IMG/VR virus record: IMGVR_UViG_3300025155_000035
Span: 1 to 27,029 of that record
From: a virus
DNA length: 27,029 bases
Strand: one strand, 5' to 3'
This document shows, one piece after another, positions 1 through 8,620 of this stretch. A model generated the notes under the pieces. The model was not told the origin of the DNA and did no database searches. It saw only the letters and a list, made by a program, of their open reading frames with translations. Made by a program: the position numbers and the translations under genes. The stretch's first letter is position 1, and each line of letters opens with the position of its first letter.

Positions 1-437
1 CCAGCACCACCGTTAGCCTGTACTAGAGTCCCGAAAGAAGAAGGCGTCCCCGCCCCCCCGGTTCCACCAGCAGCACCCGATCCCCCCCCACCTTGTGTCA
101 CTGTTTCAGAAGCCGCCAAAGCTGAGACAAGAATCAGCGCTTCAGCATACCCACCAGCACCACCACCAGCACCCGCCGATGATTGGCCTGCGGCTGTTGT
201 TGCAGCACCACCGCCAGCCCCCCCACCAGCAACCAGCCTGACACGAACAGCCCTCAGTCCTGGATAGTCGGACTTGAGGAAGTTGCTGCTCGCTGTGAAA
301 TATAGGGTATCACCAGTGGAATACCCTCGCTGGAGGTTCCCGAGTCGAAGTTGAAGGTCTCGAATCAGCTTCTCTACGGCTGCACGCAGGCTCCCACTAC
401 CACGGACACGGGAGGCCGGGAGGAAGGGCTGGGTCAC
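1..437 (-). CDS. Glycine-rich tail protein, N-terminal part
   Basis: The gene runs off the left edge, so about 145 N-terminal residues are visible. It begins at a GTG that overlaps the TAG stop of the upstream nozzle-like gene (TAGTG), which suggests translational coupling. The first ~65 residues are helix- and strand-forming. The chain then becomes a Gly/Ala-rich stretch from about residue 70 (VRLVAGGGAGGG, then GGGAGGYAE) and a second run near residue 115. A VRLVGGGGGGG...GGYAE layout is typical of the glycine-rich domains in phage tail fibres and receptor-binding proteins. Its place last in the visible head-tail operon, after the nozzle gene, fits a tail fibre or tail-tip protein. The domain assignment rests on composition and motif only. 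I translated this frame by eye. Confidence 0.75.
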   Translation of the reverse strand, partial: MTQPFLPASRVRGSGSLRAAVEKLIRDLQLRLGNLQRGYSTGDTLYFTASSNFLKSDYPGLRAVRVRLVAGGGAGGGAATTAAGQSSAGAGGGAGGYAEALILVSALAASETVTQGGGGSGAAGGTGGAGTPSSFGTLVQANGGA

Positions 438-2074
438 TATTCTCCTCTACGCCTTGGTAGGGCGGTAATCTCCGCAGATATGCCGTCGAGACCCCAAGAT
501 TGAGAACTTGAGGAAGTGGCAGTCAATTTAAGCATCATGTTTCGCCAGCGAAATCCGTTGGCTGCGTGAGTACGTATCAGAATACCATCCTCCTCACCAG
601 GCGAGGCATCAAGAGTGATAGGACCGGCTGCCGCAGTAGTCAAGTCGAAGTCTTTGTAGACGTTGAGGATGGTGTCTATGTCGGAGTCAATCTGACGAAA
701 CTCCAACTGACGGATACGATGCTTATTGAATCCCCCAACGGGCTGTATCCAGCCAGTACGAGCTTCCATAGTAAAGGCAGTTCCTTCGTCAGTTGAGAAC
801 TCATAAGCCAACATCGCAATTCCCCTGTTTCCAAAAACTTGAGTTGCTTGCAACGGCCTAGACGGATCGGCCAAGGAGTTGGTTATCGCAGTAGCGTTAC
901 GATGCCCTCTAATCATTTCAGATGAGACCCAGGGGGCAGTACGCCCTATGGGTATGTTCCATTGGGTCCAGGCACCATTGTTCACGTTATAGACAAAGGA
1001 AGTTGTTGTATAAGGTGGGTCAAGGACTGCATCTGAATGAAACACAGTCATCACCAAAAGCTGGCCGAAGCCCCACAATTGGGTGAGGTCTGCCAGATAC
1101 CTCCGACCACTCGCCAGGTCCACCACTCCTCGACGCCAGATACTACGGCTGGCGTCATGGAAAGCTGATCCGTCGAATCCGTGAAGTCCTTGCTTCGGGT
1201 CTACGAAGAACAGAACACCTCCATACTCTACCACACTGTCCGGGCTGGCCGTACCCAATCTGTCAGAAATCCTGGTGACTTCCAACCCAAGACCCTCGAA
1301 GTCTTTGCCCTGGATGCTGTATATCTCGTCTTGGAAGAAGACGATGATTTGATCTGCAAAGAACGAGATGGCATGGATGTCTTTGTTGGTATTCCCAATG
1401 TCTATGAAGTTGTTTGTTTCCCAGGTCTTGGGTAGTCCAGGCTCGGAGAAGTAGAGACGGTTCTTGGGGGTTATGTCAGCCCCATTGGCAACGAATATCC
1501 TCTCGTATATCTTGGCACCCACCCTGGCTTTCGGGAACTTGGTAGTTGTATTGCCCGAGGTAGGGTTCCACACAGTAAGGGTCACAACGGTAAAAGGGGA
1601 GGTGTCTGTTGTGATTTCAAGAACCCCAGCGTCGTCGTCCCTGACCGTCACATACAGGAGATTGGTAGACTGCCCGAACACGAGGAACCCGTTGGTCCAA
1701 TGGGCGCCCGCCTTGATACTCTCATATGCAACATCATCGGCTATCGGAACAAAGTAGAGTCCCTGTGTGACCGAGTCCTGGTTGACGATCCAATTGTTCC
1801 CCCCACTTATGGTAGTGGGTCCGGTATAGGTTATGGGTGGAAGAACGGCTGCAATGTGTGAAAAGTTCTTCGCATCCAAATCAGGGTGAAAGGTGTGGTC
1901 AGGAAAGGCAGGCAAGGTTGTGTTATACCCCGGTCGAGGCCGCAACCCGCCCTGATCGTCTATAAGGACATTGATAGCCTGAGCCAACTCGTCCAGTTCC
2001 AACATCTCAGGACGAGCAGTCAGATTCAGTCCCCTTTTCCAGGGGCCGATTGGGAGCAGTTCTCCCTGCGCCAC
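437..2074 (-). CDS. Nozzle-like beta-propeller tail protein
   Basis: This 545-residue protein starts at GTG after a GAGG ribosome binding site. It is probably the tail nozzle or hub ring that closes the head-tail channel of a podovirus-like particle. The N-terminus carries GGLRPRPG, a turn near the start of many phage proteins of this type. The middle (about residues 190-320) has repeated beta-strand blades (RIFVANG, NRLYFSEPG, DQIIVFFQDEIYSI, VLFFVDPKQGLHGFDG), as expected for a propeller such as T7 gp12 or P22 gp10. It lies directly after the adaptor gene with a 2-nt gap and before the fibre gene, the usual order for head-tail completion proteins. No sequence signature separates nozzle from stabilisation protein. 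Confidence 0.7.
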   Translation of the reverse strand: MAQGELLPIGPWKRGLNLTARPEMLELDELAQAINVLIDDQGGLRPRPGYNTTLPAFPDHTFHPDLDAKNFSHIAAVLPPITYTGPTTISGGNNWIVNQDSVTQGLYFVPIADDVAYESIKAGAHWTNGFLVFGQSTNLLYVTVRDDDAGVLEITTDTSPFTVVTLTVWNPTSGNTTTKFPKARVGAKIYERIFVANGADITPKNRLYFSEPGLPKTWETNNFIDIGNTNKDIHAISFFADQIIVFFQDEIYSIQGKDFEGLGLEVTRISDRLGTASPDSVVEYGGVLFFVDPKQGLHGFDGSAFHDASRSIWRRGVVDLASGRRYLADLTQLWGFGQLLVMTVFHSDAVLDPPYTTTSFVYNVNNGAWTQWNIPIGRTAPWVSSEMIRGHRNATAITNSLADPSRPLQATQVFGNRGIAMLAYEFSTDEGTAFTMEARTGWIQPVGGFNKHRIRQLEFRQIDSDIDTILNVYKDFDLTTAAAGPITLDASPGEEDGILIRTHAANGFRWRNMMLKLTATSSSSQSWGLDGISAEITALPRRRGE

Positions 2075-2076
2075 GG

Positions 2077-2751
2077 TTAGACCTCGGGCCAGCCCTGGAA
2101 GGGCTTACGCAGACGACGCCTACTTATCCCCTGACCAACAACCAGAGGGGCAGGCGGAAGGGCCTGGCTGTAGAAGGTGGCCATACGCTCCACGCCCTCG
2201 TAGAACTTCTGGCGGTAATACTGAGCCATTGGGACGGTCTCCTCACGCTCCCAAAACTCAGCCAGGGCAAAGTCAACGAGAAGACCATGAAAGGCAATAT
2301 GCCAGGGTGGGCTCTCCGTGTCATCATCGAAGGCTGTAGCCGCAGGGGTGGCGTAGTAGTGGACGTTTACCGTCTTGATGGCGCTGGGGGTGGGGACAAA
2401 GACGATCTTGATATCAGATGACTGATACCAGAGGTGGGGAAGGTCTGAGCTTCCAACGCTGTCACCGTATATGGTCTTCACTACATCCAGAGTGGTACGA
2501 TGAAGCGGTGCCGCACCCACGTTGTCGTGGATCAGGCTCTCTAGGTACATGAGGTCTGAGGGAAGGGCATACTCGGCCGTCCCGGCTGCGAGCGCAATGG
2601 TGCCAGTCTTCCGCATCCACGGCCACGCATAGAGGGTGGCAACATCCAGGATGCCTTGAGCGAGGTCATCATTGATCTGAATGTCGGAGAGTTCCGCAGT
2701 TGTGACGAGTGACTGTCTGCGGACCCGAGTTCTAAGCGCCAGCCGGTTCAC
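2077..2751 (-). CDS. Head-tail adaptor protein (gp4/gp11-like)
   Basis: This 224-residue protein is predicted to form the adaptor ring beneath the portal. It starts at GTG with AGGT upstream. Features seen are an N-terminal helical part with LAQGILDVATLYAWPWM, a beta segment GTAEYALPSDLMYLESL, a strand-rich centre ending IKIVFVPTPS, and helices with ALAEFWEREE and YYRQKFYEGVERM. The ALPSDlm...l layout and the helical end are typical of phage adaptor proteins of the T7 gp11 and P22 gp4 type. Its position between the capsid gene and the nozzle-like gene supports this. The start overlaps the small Cys/His gene upstream by 20 nt. Confidence 0.75.
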   Translation of the reverse strand: MNRLALRTRVRRQSLVTTAELSDIQINDDLAQGILDVATLYAWPWMRKTGTIALAAGTAEYALPSDLMYLESLIHDNVGAAPLHRTTLDVVKTIYGDSVGSSDLPHLWYQSSDIKIVFVPTPSAIKTVNVHYYATPAATAFDDDTESPPWHIAFHGLLVDFALAEFWEREETVPMAQYYRQKFYEGVERMATFYSQALPPAPLVVGQGISRRRLRKPFQGWPEV

Positions 2752-2995
2752 GAGCTACCTGCTGCTTACTGTGCCCCACGCACAGGCCGGTAGCCTTGGT
2801 GGGAGGAGCCTTGCAGTTCTTTCCTTCTCGGGTGAGGGCTCCACACTCACCTGCATTCTTGGGGGGAGGACCAGAAACCATAGCAGAGCGGCCAGGGATC
2901 GTGTTGGCCGAGTGCTCGATGACAGGAGTTCCGTATCCTGCGGCCGAACGGCCGGGGACGGTGTTCACCTGAGCTATGTTGCGACTGCGGGTCAT
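2732..2995 (-). CDS. Small Cys/His zinc-knuckle-like protein
   Basis: This protein of 87 residues (from the ATG at 2995) has no assigned function. The first half repeats a short motif: NTVPGRSAAGYGTPVI and NTIPGRSAMVSGPP. The second half carries CGALTREGKNCKAPPTK...GLCVGH, that is C-x9-C-x10-C-x2-H, likely one bound zinc. Similar small C/C/C/H proteins are common in phage structural operons. Two starts are possible: ATG 2995 with GGAG only 3 nt upstream, or TTG 3004 three codons earlier. It sits between the capsid and adaptor genes, beyond a hairpin, and overlaps the adaptor start. A second protein with the same C-x10-C-x2-H ending lies at 7101-7373. Confidence 0.7.
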   Translation of the reverse strand: MTRSRNIAQVNTVPGRSAAGYGTPVIEHSANTIPGRSAMVSGPPPKNAGECGALTREGKNCKAPPTKATGLCVGHSKQQVAREPAGA

Positions 2996-3013
2996 GGTCT
3001 CCAAAAGGGTTAG

Positions 3014-3040
3014 GGCGGGGACCCTGTGTGAGCCCCCGCC
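3014..3040 (-). terminator. Terminator-like hairpin after the capsid gene
   Basis: Read on the minus strand, a perfect 7-bp stem GGCGGGG/CCCCGCC encloses a 13-nt loop 14 nt beyond the capsid stop codon. It is followed by CTAACCCTTTT. The T run is short, so it is more likely an attenuator that lowers expression of the genes after the highly expressed capsid gene than a complete terminator. Confidence 0.5.
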
Positions 3041-3054
3041 AAGTGGATCATCTA

Positions 3055-4005
3055 CTAGGCGTTGGTAACGCCCGTGAGCTTGCCCTGGAGGGCAGCGTCA
3101 TCGGTCGCCAACTGGCCACGGAGGATGATGTTCTTGTACTGACCATCTTGGTTGGTCGGGATGAGCCAACCGGACGGGCGGAACCAGGCTCCGTTAAGAG
3201 ACTTCAGCATGACGTGGTCCATGTTGAGGAACACGACCTCGCCTGCTACCGAGTCTCTGTCGAAGACCATCGGCGTGTCCTTGTACAACAGGTTGTTGAA
3301 GCCTGCATCTGCCAGGTCGGTGTCGAAGTTCCGAATGGTCCCCTGGAGGAGACCTTCGTAGGCTTCGTAACCAGCCTGAGAGGTGATGATGTTGGAGGGG
3401 CCTTCCGACCCGTCCGTTACATCGTTGTACTTGGTACGCAGAGCGGCCTCGGTGAGAACACCGGCAACGTTCGTGATGGATGCTCTCCACCAGGCGTTGA
3501 GTGCATCCGTGCGGTCGATGCCACCAAACGTGTTGGTGGCATTGATGAGAGCAGCGAGACCGAGGAAGTCCTTGCCACCGTTCCCGGTGCCGTCACCGTA
3601 GAACATGGCATTGAGGTCCTTGGCCATCGTGCGCTCGACCTGCCGAATGCGAGCCTTGAGCAGGCTGACTGCCTGCTCGGGTCCGCTGTTGACATCAATC
3701 TCCTCGCCCGTGAAGAACACTGATCCATGATAGTTGGACCAGGCGAACTCTGCGGCGGTGATACCACCACGGGAGGGCTGTGGGAAGATGTCATCGTCCG
3801 CAAACGAGCCCACTGAGGACTGATCCCCATAGAGCAGTTCTTGAACGAGTGTCCGTCCAGTCTTGGACTCAGGAGCCCCGTCCCCGCCGAGAAGGTGCAA
3901 CAGAACGGTGCGCTGGAAGACTTGGTCTACCAGATTTCGCATGTAGTGCTGCAACGTCAGGGCGACGATGCCATCAGTACCGAAGTTCGGGTTGCCTTCG
4001 GCCAT
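3055..4005 (-). CDS. Major capsid protein
   Basis: This 316-residue protein is the likely HK97-fold shell subunit. The start is ATG with AAAGGA upstream. Diagnostic segments include an N-terminal helix, then GRTLVQELLYGD, then the E-loop-like SVGSFADDDIF...AEFAWSNYHGSVFFTGEEI. The long spine-like helix SLLKARIRQVERTMAKDLN precedes MFYGDGTGN, and the end is strand-rich. The spine helix followed by FYGDGTG is common to several phage capsid families. Gene order portal - scaffold - this gene - adaptor, and the length, agree. I cannot name the precise family without a profile search. Confidence 0.88.
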   Translation of the reverse strand: MAEGNPNFGTDGIVALTLQHYMRNLVDQVFQRTVLLHLLGGDGAPESKTGRTLVQELLYGDQSSVGSFADDDIFPQPSRGGITAAEFAWSNYHGSVFFTGEEIDVNSGPEQAVSLLKARIRQVERTMAKDLNAMFYGDGTGNGGKDFLGLAALINATNTFGGIDRTDALNAWWRASITNVAGVLTEAALRTKYNDVTDGSEGPSNIITSQAGYEAYEGLLQGTIRNFDTDLADAGFNNLLYKDTPMVFDRDSVAGEVVFLNMDHVMLKSLNGAWFRPSGWLIPTNQDGQYKNIILRGQLATDDAALQGKLTGVTNA

Positions 4006-4036
4006 GAAGTGGTTTCCTTTTGTCTAGAGTGGTGGA

Positions 4037-4966
4037 TTACCTTCTGCGAGGCTTGGATAGCTCCAGCTTCGCATGCTCCACAGCATTGTCGAAGGGGTCC
4101 TTCGCAAGCTGGACATTCTCGTCCGTGATCTCGCTCGGGGCGCCGGTTGGGCGCTTGGGAGCAGAATCCTTCAAGGCTTGCGTGCGAGCCTGTCGCTCTT
4201 TGGCTTCAGCGAGCATTGCTCGGGTCACCATCTCCAGGTCATCGGTCCCTGCCTTGTAGGCTCGGGTCGCAACCTTGGTCCGGCTTTCCGGTCCCAGGGT
4301 AATACTCAAGAGTTGCTCGATGCGAGAGAACTCTTGCGTCACCCATTGGGATGCCTGCTGCGCTTGGGCTGCCTTGATGTCGGGGTGATCTGCCAGATGC
4401 TTCTCGACTTCTGAGTCGATGCGGGCCTGGAGGTCCTCCTCGGACATGAAGGGCATGTCAACCATTTTCTCGACGGGGTTGTCACCCACATCGAGTCCGG
4501 CTTCCTTCGCAAGCTGCACAACCACCTGCTTTGGATGCTGGGTGAAAGCCTCCCAAAATGAGATGGCTCTCTCCTGCTCTTTCCTCTGCGCCGCAAGCTC
4601 TTGCGTCTTACGGGTGTAGTCGGCCTGTCGAAGGTATCCGTCTTTCAGTTGATCCAACGAGATTGGCTCGTCTATACCTGGAAGCTGGAAAGTCTGATCC
4701 TCAACTGAGGGCTCAGGCTCCTCGATCTCGATGTCTGCGAATACCTCATCAATTGAGGCGTCTTCGACAGACCCATCTTCTAGGGGTCCTTCCACGTTGG
4801 CCTGGTCGTCCTCTTGCTCTACCGGCTCGTCTTCATCAGCTAAGACTTCTGTTCCGGGCTCCTGAGTTGGGTCCTCGGAGAGGTCGGTTACGGGCTCCCC
4901 CGTTACCTCGGCCTTCGCTGCTTCGACTGCGGCCGCAAAAGGATCGACTTCCATAGTAGTCGTCAC
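4037..4966 (-). CDS. Capsid scaffolding protein
   Basis: This 309-residue protein directs capsid assembly and would leave the mature head. It starts at GTG with AAGGA 5 nt upstream; an ATG four codons later is an alternative. The first ~90 residues are strongly acidic (runs such as EDEPVEQEDD). A segment EPISLDQLKDGYLRQADYT near residues 110-130 is typical of phage scaffolds. The rest is predicted helical and coiled coil, and it closes with a basic tail (KPRRR) that could contact the capsid. It lies between portal and capsid genes, as expected. No protease domain is seen, so removal of the scaffold may need another mechanism. Confidence 0.82.
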   Translation of the reverse strand: MTTTMEVDPFAAAVEAAKAEVTGEPVTDLSEDPTQEPGTEVLADEDEPVEQEDDQANVEGPLEDGSVEDASIDEVFADIEIEEPEPSVEDQTFQLPGIDEPISLDQLKDGYLRQADYTRKTQELAAQRKEQERAISFWEAFTQHPKQVVVQLAKEAGLDVGDNPVEKMVDMPFMSEEDLQARIDSEVEKHLADHPDIKAAQAQQASQWVTQEFSRIEQLLSITLGPESRTKVATRAYKAGTDDLEMVTRAMLAEAKERQARTQALKDSAPKRPTGAPSEITDENVQLAKDPFDNAVEHAKLELSKPRRR

Positions 4967-5049
4967 TGTGATCCTTCTTGGCGCTGTGTTGTCAAGTGAG
5001 GGAACATTGTCCCCTCTATACTGTACCTGTTTGGTCCAGATTCAAGAGG

Positions 5050-6990
5050 CTAACGGACAGGTTCACCCTCAGTGGTGGGCAATATGCCAGTGTTCTCAGC
5101 ATCAAATCCACCCATCAATATATCGGGTGGGGTTTGAGTGATCTCATCAGGACTGCCTCCAAGTTGGCCGAGCCCTAGGGCTTCAAGTTGAGTAATGGTC
5201 TCGGGCTTGGAAATGTCTCCAAACAGTTCCACATCCGCCCGACCAAGGGCAATCTCATCAGGAGCCTGCTCAATGAACATGCCCTCAATATCCTCGATCC
5301 CAGCAGCCTCAAACCAAAGCGTCAGAATCTTCCGCAGGTCTAGAATCACACCCTGCTCGGCAAGAACTGGCCCGAATTGAAGCAGGTCGAATGCCATTTC
5401 CTTGAACTTCTGTTCACGGAGAATGGGGCTCCGCAGTTCAGTAGATGCCTGCTCGACAAATACCTGATAAGTCCCAACCCACACATTGGGATCACCAGGG
5501 TTGATAGTGGTGGAGGTTACCTCTGTCGGATTGATCGGCTCACCGTTCTCATCGAGCCGGTCCCCAGCCGGGGTGGCTCGGGCAACAAGCTGGGCGTCCC
5601 GGCCGGTTAGGTACAAGGACAACTCCTCGTAGTCCGTCTCCGGGTAAGTGTCGGCAGCAAAACCGAGGAGGATAGTACCGAGGCGTTTGACGAACCGCTC
5701 GATAGTTCTCAGCTTGAACGAGGATTTCGCATTGGAGGCGCCTTCGATGATGGTTGCCTCGGTGGCTGTACGCCGGATGGTGGGGGTGGCGCCACGGAGG
5801 TACTCGTTGACACCGCTTATCTCGTAGATGTCACGCTGCAACAGGTCCGACATGTTATACACGTCGGCCGTAAGGTTGGGAACAGTAACCGGCTGGAAAT
5901 ACTGGTCAAGAGGCCCGCCCGAGGTCTTGACGGGGACGCCTACATTGACCGTTTGCGATTCAAGGTTGGCAAGGGCCGTTTCGCTAAGAGCCCCCTCAGC
6001 GTAGACGTACTTCTGTGCGTTGCGGGCACGATGCTGGAGCATCTGAGTACGAGTGTAGTTCAGTTCCTTCTGGATATCTCGAAGCTGCTCCAACTCACCC
6101 ATATGGTAGGGCATATTGGGGATGCGGTAGTTGGGCATCTGGACAATCGGCACCAGGGGAATGTCCTCGATGACGGCCAGCGGAGCCGACCCTTCCATAG
6201 TGAAGGTGATGGAGTAGTGCTCAACCAAGTCGTAGAACTCGTAGAGAGTGGCATACTCGGCTTGGTCATAGGCTGCCTCTCGCTGGCGTTCGGAGCCCGA
6301 CTCCTCGGGGTCCCCGGCATGATAGCGGGCGTAGGTGACACCCTGAGCCTCGGTCACCTTGAATCCTGCCGCCTCAACCTCCGGTTTGGTCATACGGAAG
6401 CGGTGGGCGACCCAGCGGGCATTGTGGATACCGTCAGCGTGAGGGTCGATCCAGATGTCCCAAGGGTTGACCCGCTGGACCCAAAGCTGCACCGCATCAA
6501 CATAGTCGTTCAGGTTGATACGCTTCTCGACAATGTCGTAGCCGACCTTCATGTAGCCGTCACCGTAGATCAGGGAATCGACGGCGGTTGGCTCCAGTTC
6601 GGCCTGGCCTTCAAGTTCGCCGGTCCAAATGCGGTTGAGGAAAGCCTGCTGAATGGAGGCGCCGAGTTCGTGAGCACCATCTCCGTAGGGTTGAACCAGG
6701 AAGTTGGGCTCGGACCCGGTCATGTAGGGGACGATGGTGTTCACCGTCGAGAACGACATATTGACAACGATGTAGTCCGAGAGGTCAGAGAGTGATTGAC
6801 CAGTCTCATCGGTGGGCCATTGACTGCCCTCGTACTGGTCCTCGCTCTCCTCCCAACGTTGTTCACGCTCGTTAGAACGGAAGCGCTTGCCTGCCAGAAG
6901 CTTGGCCTTGGAAGTCTCCACCCATGCACGATGTTTAGCCTGTCCGGCCCCTCTGATGTCTACGGGGTAGCCAGCGGCCTTACCGGGCAT
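5050..6990 (-). CDS. Portal protein
   Basis: This 646-residue protein is the dodecameric portal at the packaging vertex. It starts at ATG with a strong GGAGAAGG site and overlaps the tiny gene upstream by 11 nt. Typical features are the N-terminal region with YIVVNMSFSTVNTIVPYMTG, the helical core ending DSLIYGDGYMKVGYD, the turn NPWDIWIDP, and the ELEQLRDIQKELNYTRTQML helix before the crown region. The length is in the range of podovirus-type portals. Position upstream of scaffold and capsid agrees. An acidic, low-complexity tail begins near residue 590. Confidence 0.88.
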   Translation of the reverse strand: MPGKAAGYPVDIRGAGQAKHRAWVETSKAKLLAGKRFRSNEREQRWEESEDQYEGSQWPTDETGQSLSDLSDYIVVNMSFSTVNTIVPYMTGSEPNFLVQPYGDGAHELGASIQQAFLNRIWTGELEGQAELEPTAVDSLIYGDGYMKVGYDIVEKRINLNDYVDAVQLWVQRVNPWDIWIDPHADGIHNARWVAHRFRMTKPEVEAAGFKVTEAQGVTYARYHAGDPEESGSERQREAAYDQAEYATLYEFYDLVEHYSITFTMEGSAPLAVIEDIPLVPIVQMPNYRIPNMPYHMGELEQLRDIQKELNYTRTQMLQHRARNAQKYVYAEGALSETALANLESQTVNVGVPVKTSGGPLDQYFQPVTVPNLTADVYNMSDLLQRDIYEISGVNEYLRGATPTIRRTATEATIIEGASNAKSSFKLRTIERFVKRLGTILLGFAADTYPETDYEELSLYLTGRDAQLVARATPAGDRLDENGEPINPTEVTSTTINPGDPNVWVGTYQVFVEQASTELRSPILREQKFKEMAFDLLQFGPVLAEQGVILDLRKILTLWFEAAGIEDIEGMFIEQAPDEIALGRADVELFGDISKPETITQLEALGLGQLGGSPDEITQTPPDILMGGFDAENTGILPTTEGEPVR

Positions 6991-7114
6991 TGGACCTTCT
7001 CCTCGGGGAGTGTTTCTTGGCTAGGTAGGCTCGGTATGAGCGTCCGGCTGTCCTCTTGCTCTTGAAGGTGCCGCCACCGAACGAGTAGCCACCCTTGACC
7101 TTACGGACGGGCAT
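6980..7114 (-). CDS. Small basic protein (44 residues)
   Basis: This 44-residue protein is highly basic and begins MPVRKVKGGYSFGGGTFK. The start at 7114 overlaps the end of the upstream gene by 14 nt, and the end overlaps the portal start by 11 nt. Short KVKGGY...-type proteins near portal or terminase genes recur in many phages, from my memory of such genes, but have no known function. The composition would suit nucleic-acid binding or packing inside the virion. A longer reading of the same frame to 7288 looks like a shadow of the neighbouring gene. Confidence 0.65.
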   Translation of the reverse strand: MPVRKVKGGYSFGGGTFKSKRTAGRSYRAYLAKKHSPRRRSNAR

Positions 7115-7373
7115 CGACTTGCTCCCAACGACCATTGATGAACTTCTCGGTGGGGGCTCGCTCACGACCGACATAGGCGACCTTGTCGCCCCGGCGTCTG
7201 CGGATGATGTCCCTGCGAAAGTCTTTGGCCAGACCCATTTGTGTGTAGTTGCCTTCCCGTGCCATCTTGAAGGTATGGAGGCCACCAAGCCTCACACCAT
7301 CAGCGAACTTGTGACGAATGCACTCGGGAGACCCTAGGGTACTCGGATTGGAGCACCCTTCTACCGGACACAT
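7101..7373 (-). CDS. Small Cys/His protein, function unknown
   Basis: This 90-residue protein opens with MCPVEGCSNPSTLGSPECIRH, that is C-x4-C-x10-C-x2-H, a probable zinc site at the very N-terminus. The rest is basic (DFRRDIIRRRRGDK) and ends in a short strand-forming part (EKFINGRWEQVD). It lies 2 nt after the upstream virion-type gene and overlaps the 44-residue gene. The C-x10-C-x2-H ending is shared with the protein at 2732-2995. A head-associated or nucleic-acid role is inference from charge and context. Confidence 0.7.
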   Translation of the reverse strand: MCPVEGCSNPSTLGSPECIRHKFADGVRLGGLHTFKMAREGNYTQMGLAKDFRRDIIRRRRGDKVAYVGRERAPTEKFINGRWEQVDARP

Positions 7374-7375
7374 GA

Positions 7376-8272
7376 CTAGGACTGGTTGGTAACTGTCAGG
7401 GTAACGACCTCGTAACCACTGAGGCCATTGTCGTCCAACACGCTGACCACGAAGACGTATGTGCCGTTAGTGACAGCGCCATTCTCGTTGAAGATGATCC
7501 TGGCCTTACCAGAGTTGTAGTGGCTACCTCGAACCGGGTCGCCCTGATCCACGAACCTCACCCAGGAGGGCTGAGCGACCACCACACCGTCAACCACATG
7601 CGACAGCGAAACGACGGCTTCGCTCGATCCGGCAAGGACCGAGGAGATCGTCACCGCTATCACACCGTTATTGACGGAGATGGCTGGTGTGTCATCATCT
7701 GCGGTCGGCACCGGAGCCTCGACCTGAATCACATCGCCATACAACTCGCTGTTGTTCACAGCAAGAATGGCATCGGTGATGGCAGTAGCACCTGCCCCAG
7801 CATCCGGCAACACGCCTGGCGTGATCTGTGCAACGCCTTCACCAGCACCACCAGTTAGGGCGGTACCGTCGATGGTGACGACATGGGGGCCTACCGGGTC
7901 ATCAATGGTAATTCGCCACGGTGAGGCATCGGTGCCTGCGCCGGTCACGGTGGCGGCGACCACATTGGGAAGGGCCTCAACGGCTGCCTCCACAGTGGCG
8001 GCTGAGGCGCCGTCCGCAATGGGCACGGTGGCCACACCGTCCACCAGAATGAGGGCAGTACCACCCGTATGGGTGCCCGTATCCACGTCGTCTACCGACT
8101 TGGTCCCAGCGTTGGCGGTTGCCAGAATGTCGATCTGGACGATACCTTGAGCGCCGGGGTCTACAACGGCTGAAGCGATTCCAGCTTCAGCAGCGATCAG
8201 AGCAGCTTGGGCTGCAATGTCCTGGGCTACCGAACCCTGCTCGACAATCACTGAAGCTCGTGCTTGAGCCAT
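7376..8272 (-). CDS. Putative virion protein with Ig-like C-terminus
   Basis: This 298-residue protein starts at ATG with AAGGA 9 nt upstream. It begins with an Ala-rich helix (VAQDIAAQAALIAAEAG). A central module of about 75 residues (GTALILVDGVATVPIADGAS...) is built of strands around an Ala-rich helix. The C-terminal ~100 residues resemble an Ig/PKD-like sandwich ending GYEVVTLTVTNQS. There are no cysteines or catalytic motifs. Location between terminase and portal, with other beta-rich genes, suggests a decoration or fibre component. The function is inferred only. Confidence 0.65.
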   Translation of the reverse strand: MAQARASVIVEQGSVAQDIAAQAALIAAEAGIASAVVDPGAQGIVQIDILATANAGTKSVDDVDTGTHTGGTALILVDGVATVPIADGASAATVEAAVEALPNVVAATVTGAGTDASPWRITIDDPVGPHVVTIDGTALTGGAGEGVAQITPGVLPDAGAGATAITDAILAVNNSELYGDVIQVEAPVPTADDDTPAISVNNGVIAVTISSVLAGSSEAVVSLSHVVDGVVVAQPSWVRFVDQGDPVRGSHYNSGKARIIFNENGAVTNGTYVFVVSVLDDNGLSGYEVVTLTVTNQS

Positions 8273-8298
8273 AACGAAAGAATCCTTATCTAAGAGTT

Positions 8299-8320
8299 GG
8301 GCTTACCAAAGGAAAAGCCC
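8299..8320 (-). promoter_or_regulatory. Leader hairpin and possible -10 box
   Basis: In the 78-nt gap before the 7376-8272 gene, the minus strand has a 6-bp stem GGGCTT/AAGCCC. A TATATA element lies about 10-15 nt upstream of it. No matching -35 box is clear and there is no T run. It may be an internal promoter with a structured leader, or an attenuator after the repeat-protein gene. Confidence 0.3.
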
Positions 8321-8350
8321 CTTCACTTATATAGGCAGAGAGGTCCAGAT

Positions 8351-8620
8351 TTATTGTCCGACTCCCAAGAGCATCCTCGATGGGGGCAAGCCAACGCCAC
8401 CCACGCTGGGCACTTGCAGTTCTGCCCAAGACACTTGAGCGATTCGAGGCGGAAGCTCAGGTACCTCGAATTCAGCCCACGAGACCTGGCCTTGGCGACC
8501 ACCAAGAGGCACCTCGAACTCAGCCCACGAAACCTGGGCCACTCGTGGCGCATTCGGTAACTCCATCTCAGCCCAGGAGACTTGCCCTATTCTCGGGGCA
8601 TTCGGGACTTCAAGCTCTGC
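8351..8620 (-). other. In-frame continuation of repeat protein beyond an amber codon
   Basis: The reading frame of the 8621-9469 gene continues with no further stop for 89 codons past the TAG at 8621-8623, and ends at a TAA at 8351-8353. This stretch encodes repeats six to nine of the same array (AELEVPN, APRIGQVSWAEMELPN, APRVAQVSWAEFEVPL and so on) plus a short unique tail ending MLLGVGQ. In eight of nine units the codon at the amber position is TGG (Trp). The part after the stop has kept the repeat pattern. That points to readthrough, a very recent nonsense mutation or a base error, not old decay. Confidence 0.75.

Noticed and set aside
4967-5049. Promoter between portal and scaffold genes
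   Set aside because: On the minus strand TATAGA and TTGAAT are 19 nt apart, and the good TTGACA lies on the wrong side. The evidence is too weak to list as a feature.
6980-7288. A 102-codon version of the small basic protein
   Set aside because: Its first 58 codons lie over the adjacent 90-residue gene in another frame and look like a shadow. The internal ATG at 7114 gives the usual short overlap.
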